Shown here: in pieces, positions 57,267-61,543 of the stretch
How the letters are laid out: each line of letters starts with the position of its first letter
How positions within the stretch are numbered: the stretch's first letter is position 1
Translations under genes and position numbers: made by a program
Source of the DNA: Bacillus hominis
Lineage (GTDB): Bacteria; Bacillota; Bacilli; Bacillales; Bacillaceae_G
DNA length: 61,543 nucleotides
Direction: 5' to 3'
Assembly: GCF_018332515.1 (NCBI RefSeq)
Contig: NZ_BOQD01000120.1
Coordinates: forward strand, 1-61,543
The notes under the pieces: generated by a model
Seen by the model: only the letters and a program-made list of their open reading frames with translations
What the model was told of the DNA's origin: nothing
Database searches by the model: none

Positions 57267-59441
57267 TTGGATATGGAAATGGTAGATAATCGACAAGGGT
57301 TAATGAAAATGTTAGTGAAAGAATTAGGCTTTACAGAAAAGCAAGTTCGTCATGTTATTCAATTAACAGAAGAAGGTAACACAGTTCCATTTATCGCTCG
57401 TTACCGAAAAGAATGGACAGGCTCTTTAGATGAGGTGCAAATTCGTGCAATCTTAGAAAGATGGCAATATATGATGCAACTAGAAGATAGGAAAGAAGAG
57501 GTTCTTCGCCTTATTGGTGAAAAGGGTAAACTAACCGAAGAGTTGCGTCGTCATATTGTTGCTGCAACAAAACTTCAGGAAGTAGAAGATTTATATCGTC
57601 CATATAAAGAAAAAAGAAGAACGAAAGCTACAATTGCTAAAGAAAAGGGATTAGAACCGTTAGCTGAGTGGCTATTGTTATATAAAAAAGAAAATCCAGC
57701 AGAGAAGGCTATGGAATTTGTTAATGCGGAAAAAGAAGTGGAGTCTGCAGAAGATGCGTTGCAAGGTGCGCAAGATATTATTGCGGAACTTGTTTCGGAT
57801 AACGCGGCATATCGTAGTTGGATTCGCAATACTACTTTTCGAAAAGGGATTATGTCTTCATCTGTAAAAGATAAAGAAAAAGATGAAAAGAATATATATG
57901 AAATGTATTATGGCTATGAAGAACCATTGCAAAAAGTAGTGCCTCATCGAGTGTTAGCGATGAATCGTGGTGAAAAGGAAGATGTATTAAGAGTTGCGGT
58001 TGTTACACCGACTGAGGAAATTAATCAGTTTTTACATAAAAAAATGATTCGTGATGAAGTTTCTAAAAGTGCGCACTATGTACAATTAGCGATTGAAGAT
58101 GGATATAAACGATTAATCCAACCTTCAATAGAAAGAGAAATTCGTAAAGAATTAACAGAAACCGCTGAAGAACAAGCGATTCATATTTTCTCTGAGAATT
58201 TACGTAATTTATTATTACAGCCTCCAATGAAAGGGAAAGTTGTGCTAGCGGTAGATCCGGCATATAGAACAGGTTGTAAATTATCAGTAGTAGATGATAC
58301 AGGGAAAGTTCTTAACATAGATGTTATTTATCCGCATCCACCTGTTCGTAAATATGAGGATGCAAAAAAGAAAGTTCTTTCAATTATAGATAAATATGAA
58401 GTTGAAATGATAGCAATTGGAAATGGTACAGCTTCCAGAGAAACGGAAGAATTTATAGTAGATGTCTTGCAAAATGTAAAACGGGATGTATTTTATATTA
58501 TTGTAAATGAAGCGGGTGCTAGTGTATATTCAGCATCTGATTTAGCTCGTGAGGAGTTCCCGGATTTACAGGTTGAAGAAAGAAGTGCAGTTTCAATTGG
58601 GAGACGTCTGCAAGATCCACTTGCAGAGCTTGTGAAAATTGACCCTAAATCTGTTGGGGTGGGACAATATCAACATGATGTATCTCAAAAGAGATTAAAT
58701 GAATCATTAACATTTGTAGTAGAGACAGCAGTTAACCGAGTTGGTGTTAATGTAAATACAGCTTCAGTTGCATTGTTGCAATATGTTTCGGGGTTATCAA
58801 AAACAGTTGCGAAAAATATTGTAGCTAAGCGTGAGGAAGATGGAAAATTCACGAAGCGTACTGAATTAAAGAAAATCCCGCGTTTAGGTGCAAAAACATA
58901 TGAACAATGTATCGGGTTTTTACGTATATTAGAAGGTGCTAATCCGTTAGATCGCACAGGGATTCATCCAGAACAATATAAAAATGTTGAATTGCTATTA
59001 AAGAGCCTAGGGTTATCAAAGAATGATGTGGGGAAACCAAACTTACAAAAGAGTTTAGAAGGAGTAGATATTTCTAAATTATCTCAAGAGACAGAGATTG
59101 GTGAGCCGACATTAGTTGATATTATGGATGCTTTAATTAGCCCGGAACGAGATATGAGGGATGAGTTGCCAAAGCCACTTTTGAAAAAGGGGATTTTAAA
59201 ATTAGAAGATTTAAAGCGTGGTATGGAATTAGAGGGAACGATCCGCAATGTTGTTGATTTCGGTGCCTTTGTTGATATTGGTGTGAAGCAAGATGGTTTA
59301 GTGCATATTTCTAAACTAAGTAAACAATATGTAAAGCACCCATTAGATATCGTATCGGTGGGACAAATTGTAAAGGTATGGGTAGATGATATTGATACGA
59401 AAAAAGGTCGTGTTGCATTATCAATGTTACCAATTGAATAG
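57267..59441 (+). CDS. tex: Tex-family RNA-binding transcription accessory protein
   Basis: A 724-residue cytosolic protein. Tex N-terminal region (TVPFIARYRKEWTGSLDEVQ), YqgF/RNase H-like domain (VVLAVDPAYRTGCKLSVVD, AIGNGTASRETE), HhH repeats (NTASVALLQYVSGLSKTVAKN), and a C-terminal S1 domain (GMELEGTIRNVVDFGAFVDIGVKQDGLVHIS). Start TTG 57267 is 7 bp after GAGGAGG; the ATG at 57273 is a less likely choice. In B. subtilis the same region holds rsbR-rsbS genes before ydcI (tex); here tex follows ndoA directly. Confidence 0.92.
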   Translation: MDMEMVDNRQGLMKMLVKELGFTEKQVRHVIQLTEEGNTVPFIARYRKEWTGSLDEVQIRAILERWQYMMQLEDRKEEVLRLIGEKGKLTEELRRHIVAATKLQEVEDLYRPYKEKRRTKATIAKEKGLEPLAEWLLLYKKENPAEKAMEFVNAEKEVESAEDALQGAQDIIAELVSDNAAYRSWIRNTTFRKGIMSSSVKDKEKDEKNIYEMYYGYEEPLQKVVPHRVLAMNRGEKEDVLRVAVVTPTEEINQFLHKKMIRDEVSKSAHYVQLAIEDGYKRLIQPSIEREIRKELTETAEEQAIHIFSENLRNLLLQPPMKGKVVLAVDPAYRTGCKLSVVDDTGKVLNIDVIYPHPPVRKYEDAKKKVLSIIDKYEVEMIAIGNGTASRETEEFIVDVLQNVKRDVFYIIVNEAGASVYSASDLAREEFPDLQVEERSAVSIGRRLQDPLAELVKIDPKSVGVGQYQHDVSQKRLNESLTFVVETAVNRVGVNVNTASVALLQYVSGLSKTVAKNIVAKREEDGKFTKRTELKKIPRLGAKTYEQCIGFLRILEGANPLDRTGIHPEQYKNVELLLKSLGLSKNDVGKPNLQKSLEGVDISKLSQETEIGEPTLVDIMDALISPERDMRDELPKPLLKKGILKLEDLKRGMELEGTIRNVVDFGAFVDIGVKQDGLVHISKLSKQYVKHPLDIVSVGQIVKVWVDDIDTKKGRVALSMLPIE

Positions 59442-59444
59442 TAA

Positions 59445-59477
59445 GTAAAGAGAGCAGGTGAAACTGCTCTCTTTTTA
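59445..59477 (+). terminator. Terminator of tex
   Basis: AAAGAGAGCAG, loop GTGAAA, CTGCTCTCTTTTT. Confidence 0.85.
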
Positions 59478-59498
59478 TGGATAGGAAAGTTTTATTGA

Positions 59499-59615
59499 TT
59501 ATGAGCTTTGGTGTATTTTACTATAATAAAACCAGCATTCATTTAGTAACTTGATTTGATACCGGTTTTTTTCGAAATATGCACGTTGCATTTGTTTCTT
59601 TAGCCATGTAGGCAT
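59499..59615 (-). CDS. cmpA: Cortex morphogenetic protein CmpA
   Basis: A 38-residue peptide, MPTWLKKQMQRAYFEKNRYQ then IKLLNECWFYYSKIHQSS, strongly like B. subtilis CmpA, the sporulation quality-control peptide that delivers SpoIVA to ClpXP. AAGGAGG lies 7 bp before the ATG. The position between tex and sprT (ydcK) on the opposite strand is the same as in B. subtilis. It is easily missed because of its size. A mother-cell sigma factor probably reads its promoter. Confidence 0.88.
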   Translation of the reverse strand: MPTWLKKQMQRAYFEKNRYQIKLLNECWFYYSKIHQSS

Positions 59616-59822
59616 AGGAATCCCTCCTTGTTTAATCCTGCTCTCAAAAATTTCTCCTTGTAGTTAAAGAAATATTGATGAGAGGTTGGTGAGTGGATTT
59701 CTATCAATGCTGCATTTTTAGAAATCACGTTTCTTGAATGAGGATGGGTATATGTACTATTTAATATATGTATAGGAAGGGAGAAAAGTGTAAAAATATT
59801 TTTTTGTTTAGGAGGAATGAGA

Positions 59823-60287
59823 ATGGATGAGCAAGAAATTCAGAGGTTAGTGGAAGAGGTATCGTTACAATGCTTTGGAATGCCGTTTTTACATAAAGCG
59901 ATGTTTAATAGTAGGTTACGTACAACTGGTGGGCGCTATCTATTGAAGAATCATAATATAGAATTGAATTATCGGTATTATGAAATGTATGGTGAAGAAG
60001 AGTTAGTCGGGATTGTTAAACATGAACTTTGTCATTATCACTTACATATCACAGGAAAAGGGTATAAGCATCGAGATAGAGATTTTCGTGAGTTATTAAA
60101 GAAAGTAGGGGCACCCCGTTTTTGTAAACGAATGATTAATGAGGAGGAGAAAAAGGAAACAAAAGTTTATACGTATGAATGTACGGAATGCGCACTTCAA
60201 TATGTAAGAAGACGTCAAATAAATACACAAAGATATGTATGTGGAAAGTGTAAAGGGCAACTAAAACTGATAGCGAAAACATCTTGA
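59823..60287 (+). CDS. SprT-like zinc metallopeptidase family protein (YdcK)
   Basis: A 154-residue SprT family protein. The zinc site is HELCHYHLH (HExxH with a third His), and a C-terminal zinc ribbon has CTECALQY and CGKCKGQL. The family includes SPRTN-like DNA-protein crosslink proteases, but the bacterial members are uncharacterised. I prefer the ATG at 59823, 8 bp after AGGAGG, over the ATG at 59817. Confidence 0.9.
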   Translation: MDEQEIQRLVEEVSLQCFGMPFLHKAMFNSRLRTTGGRYLLKNHNIELNYRYYEMYGEEELVGIVKHELCHYHLHITGKGYKHRDRDFRELLKKVGAPRFCKRMINEEEKKETKVYTYECTECALQYVRRRQINTQRYVCGKCKGQLKLIAKTS

Positions 60288-60345
60288 CAGTGAAAACGCA
60301 ATCCAGTATATTATAAACATGTCACGTTTGCACAAGATGTTGTGA

Positions 60346-60392
60346 AAAAACTTCTTGACTTACGATGAGAAATTTTATAAGATACAAATTGT
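60346..60392 (+). promoter_or_regulatory. Promoter of the tRNA cluster
   Basis: TTGACT, 17-bp spacer, TAAGAT just before tRNA-Asn. A second TTGACA with TATTAT-like -10 is at about 60285-60316, so two tandem promoters are likely. Confidence 0.7.
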
Positions 60393-60401
60393 CTTTATTA
60401 T

Positions 60402-60476
60402 TCCGCAGTAGCTCAGTGGTAGAGCTATCGGCTGTTAACCGATCGGTCGTAGGTTCGAGTCCTACCTGCGGAGCCA
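60402..60476 (+). tRNA. tRNA-Asn (GTT)
   Basis: Cloverleaf with anticodon GTT in CTGTTAA, T-loop GGTTCGAGTCC and an encoded CCA end. Confidence 0.95.
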
Positions 60477-60479
60477 TAC

Positions 60480-60570
60480 AGAGAAGTACCCAAGTGGCTC
60501 AAGGGGCTCCCCTGCTAAGGGAGTAGATCGCTAACGCGGTGCGAGGGTTCGAATCCCTTCTTCTCTGCCA
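60480..60570 (+). tRNA. tRNA-Ser (GCT)
   Basis: Class II tRNA with long variable arm, anticodon GCT in CTGCTAA, 7-bp acceptor stem AGAGAAG/CTTCTCT, encoded CCA. Confidence 0.95.
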
Positions 60571-60578
60571 TACATATT

Positions 60579-60653
60579 GGCCCGTTGGTCAAGTGGTTAA
60601 GACACCGCCCTTTCACGGCGGTAACACGGGTTCGAATCCCGTACGGGTCACCA
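60579..60653 (+). tRNA. tRNA-Glu (TTC)
   Basis: Anticodon TTC in CTTTCAC, T-loop GGTTCGAATCC, encoded CCA. Confidence 0.95.
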
Positions 60654-60657
60654 CTTC

Positions 60658-60733
60658 GGAGGATTAGCTCAGCTGGGAGAGCACCTGCCTTACAAGCAGG
60701 GGGTCGGCGGTTCGATCCCGTCATCCTCCACCA
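60658..60733 (+). tRNA. tRNA-Val (TAC)
   Basis: Anticodon TAC in CTTACAAG, T-loop GGTTCGATCCC, encoded CCA. Confidence 0.95.
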
Positions 60734-60779
60734 TAATATTATAATGAAAAATAAAATGACATTAATTTAAAGATTAGAT

Positions 60780-60855
60780 GGTCCCGTGGTGTAGTGGTTA
60801 ACATGCCTGCCTGTCACGCAGGAGATCGCCGGTTCGACCCCGGTCGGGACCGCCA
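60780..60855 (+). tRNA. tRNA-Asp (GTC)
   Basis: Anticodon GTC in CTGTCAC, acceptor GGTCCCG, encoded CCA. Confidence 0.95.
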
Positions 60856-60942
60856 TTTTAACTTCTGCTATATAGCAGTTGTTTTTTATTGGACATTATG
60901 GTACAATAACATTTGTCTTTGAAAAGAAGATAGTTATTTCGA

Positions 60943-61017
60943 TGGGCTATAGCCAAGCGGTAAGGCAACGGACTTTGACTCCGTCATGCGCTGGTTCGAA
61001 TCCAGCTAGCCCAGCCA
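60943..61017 (+). tRNA. tRNA-Gln (TTG)
   Basis: Anticodon TTG in CTTTGAC, acceptor TGGGCTA, encoded CCA. An 87-bp gap before it holds GGTACAAT as a possible -10. Confidence 0.95.
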
Positions 61018-61022
61018 TTTAC

Positions 61023-61095
61023 GAGCCATTAGCTCAGTTGGTAGAGCATCTGACTTTTAATCAGAGGGTCGAAGGTTCGAATCCTTCATGGCTCA
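61023..61095 (+). tRNA. tRNA-Lys (TTT)
   Basis: Anticodon TTT in CTTTTAA. CCA is not encoded (next bases CTTT), so it must be added by the nucleotidyltransferase. Confidence 0.95.
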
Positions 61096-61111
61096 CTTTT
61101 GTTTTTTCCGC

Positions 61112-61194
<83 letters not shown>

Positions 61195-61219
61195 TCAAAA
61201 AAAATCTTAAAAAAAGTAC

Positions 61220-61248
61220 TTGCATTTGAAAATGTAGTATGATAAGAT
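61220..61248 (+). promoter_or_regulatory. Internal promoter in the tRNA cluster
   Basis: TTGCAT, 17-bp spacer, TAAGAT, in the 98-bp gap before tRNA-Arg. It would separate the last three tRNAs and the presumed rRNA operon from the first eight. Confidence 0.6.
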
Positions 61249-61292
61249 AATTGAGTCGCCAAAATACAACGACGAAAAAACATCATGAATAA

Positions 61293-61366
61293 GCGCCCGT
61301 AGCTCAATTGGATAGAGCGTTTGACTACGGATCAAGAGGTTAGGGGTTCGACTCCTCTCGGGCGCG
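61293..61366 (+). tRNA. tRNA-Arg (ACG)
   Basis: Anticodon ACG in CTACGGA, the A34 normally edited to inosine. CCA not encoded. Confidence 0.95.
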
Positions 61367-61373
61367 CTTATTA

Positions 61374-61450
61374 CGGGAAGTGGCTCAGCTTGGTAGAGCA
61401 CCTGGTTTGGGACCAGGGGGTCGCAGGTTCAAATCCTGTCTTCCCGACCA
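61374..61450 (+). tRNA. tRNA-Pro (TGG)
   Basis: Anticodon TGG in TTTGGGA, encoded CCA. Confidence 0.95.
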
Positions 61451-61451
61451 C

Positions 61452-61522
61452 GCGGGTGTAGTTTAGTGGTAAAACAAGAGCCTTCCAAGCTCTGGTCGAG
61501 AGTTCGATTCTCTTCACCCGCT
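61452..61522 (+). tRNA. tRNA-Gly (TCC)
   Basis: Anticodon TCC in CTTCCAA, 71 nt, CCA not encoded. The window ends 21 bp later in TTCTTTGAAAACTGAA, which resembles the leader/spacer box found next to Bacillus rRNA genes. Confidence 0.95.
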
Positions 61523-61543
61523 TTTAGTTCTTTGAAAACTGAA

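Noticed and set aside
57573-57829. Antisense frame in tex as a separate gene
   Set aside because: No promoter or RBS, full overlap with a well-conserved coding region.

Overview
The window is low-GC Firmicute chromosome. Gene content and order point to the Bacillus cereus group: acpS, a LolA-like lipoprotein gene, alr, ndoAI-ndoA, tex, cmpA and sprT run into a tRNA cluster; there are TTG and GTG starts with strong AGGAGG sites, a tyrosine catabolic operon, and a dispersed repeat that fits my memory of the B. cereus-group element bcr1. No phage, IS transposase or CRISPR array was seen. Everything below is by eye, without database searches.

Layout. 1-2.6 kb: modAB molybdate uptake and its divergent HTH/binding-protein regulator. 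2.9-10 kb: an operon-like run of three different dynamin-family GTPases plus a small partner gene, bracketed by a 135-bp direct repeat. 10-23 kb: an accessory stretch of ordinary genes (LysR/EamA pair, acyltransferase, LacI regulator, YitT, TatD-like hydrolase, DUF2334, lytic transglycosylase, DUF4931) interrupted by cassettes of tiny peptide genes (25-40 aa). 23-30 kb: an ABC-F ATPase with an attenuator-like leader, then a two-component system and ABC-2 exporter organised like B. subtilis lnrJK-lnrLMN. 30.7-38.3 kb: oligopeptide importer with two adjacent binding proteins. 38.4-47 kb: HAD phosphatase, four tandem copies of a 36-aa peptide gene, the tyrosine degradation genes, an amino-acid permease and an MFS transporter. 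47-60 kb: ddl, murF, cshA, uvsE, rhomboid, acpS, LolA-like lipoprotein, alr, ndoAI-ndoA, tex, cmpA, sprT. 60.4-61.5 kb: eleven tRNAs, apparently leading into an rRNA operon beyond the window.

The main discovery candidate is a regulon. Seven promoters between 10.3 and 22.6 kb share a rigid design: a palindrome CTTACA-N4-TGTAAG (or close), exactly 18 bp, a GATAGT-like box (usually TTCGATAGT), exactly 19 bp, then a TATAAT-like -10. An eighth, weaker site before the 39.8-kb peptide array has the same spacing. TNACA-N4-TGTAA is the operator type known for BceR/PsdR/YxdJ response regulators, which answer to peptide antibiotics. One of the promoters drives a YxeA homologue, and yxeA belongs to the B. 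subtilis yxdJKLM-yxeA locus. The other members are tiny peptides of two types: a membrane-spanning type with a conserved GxxxG after a K-x-D-F/L motif, and a short MM-start type with an ALIDAK-like core. Cassettes are duplicated, decayed or tandemly amplified, as expected of a fast-evolving peptide-based envelope defence or signalling system.

The second candidate is the dynamin trio. Its first member fuses a GTPase to a membrane anchor and two C-terminal repeats that look NTF2-like.
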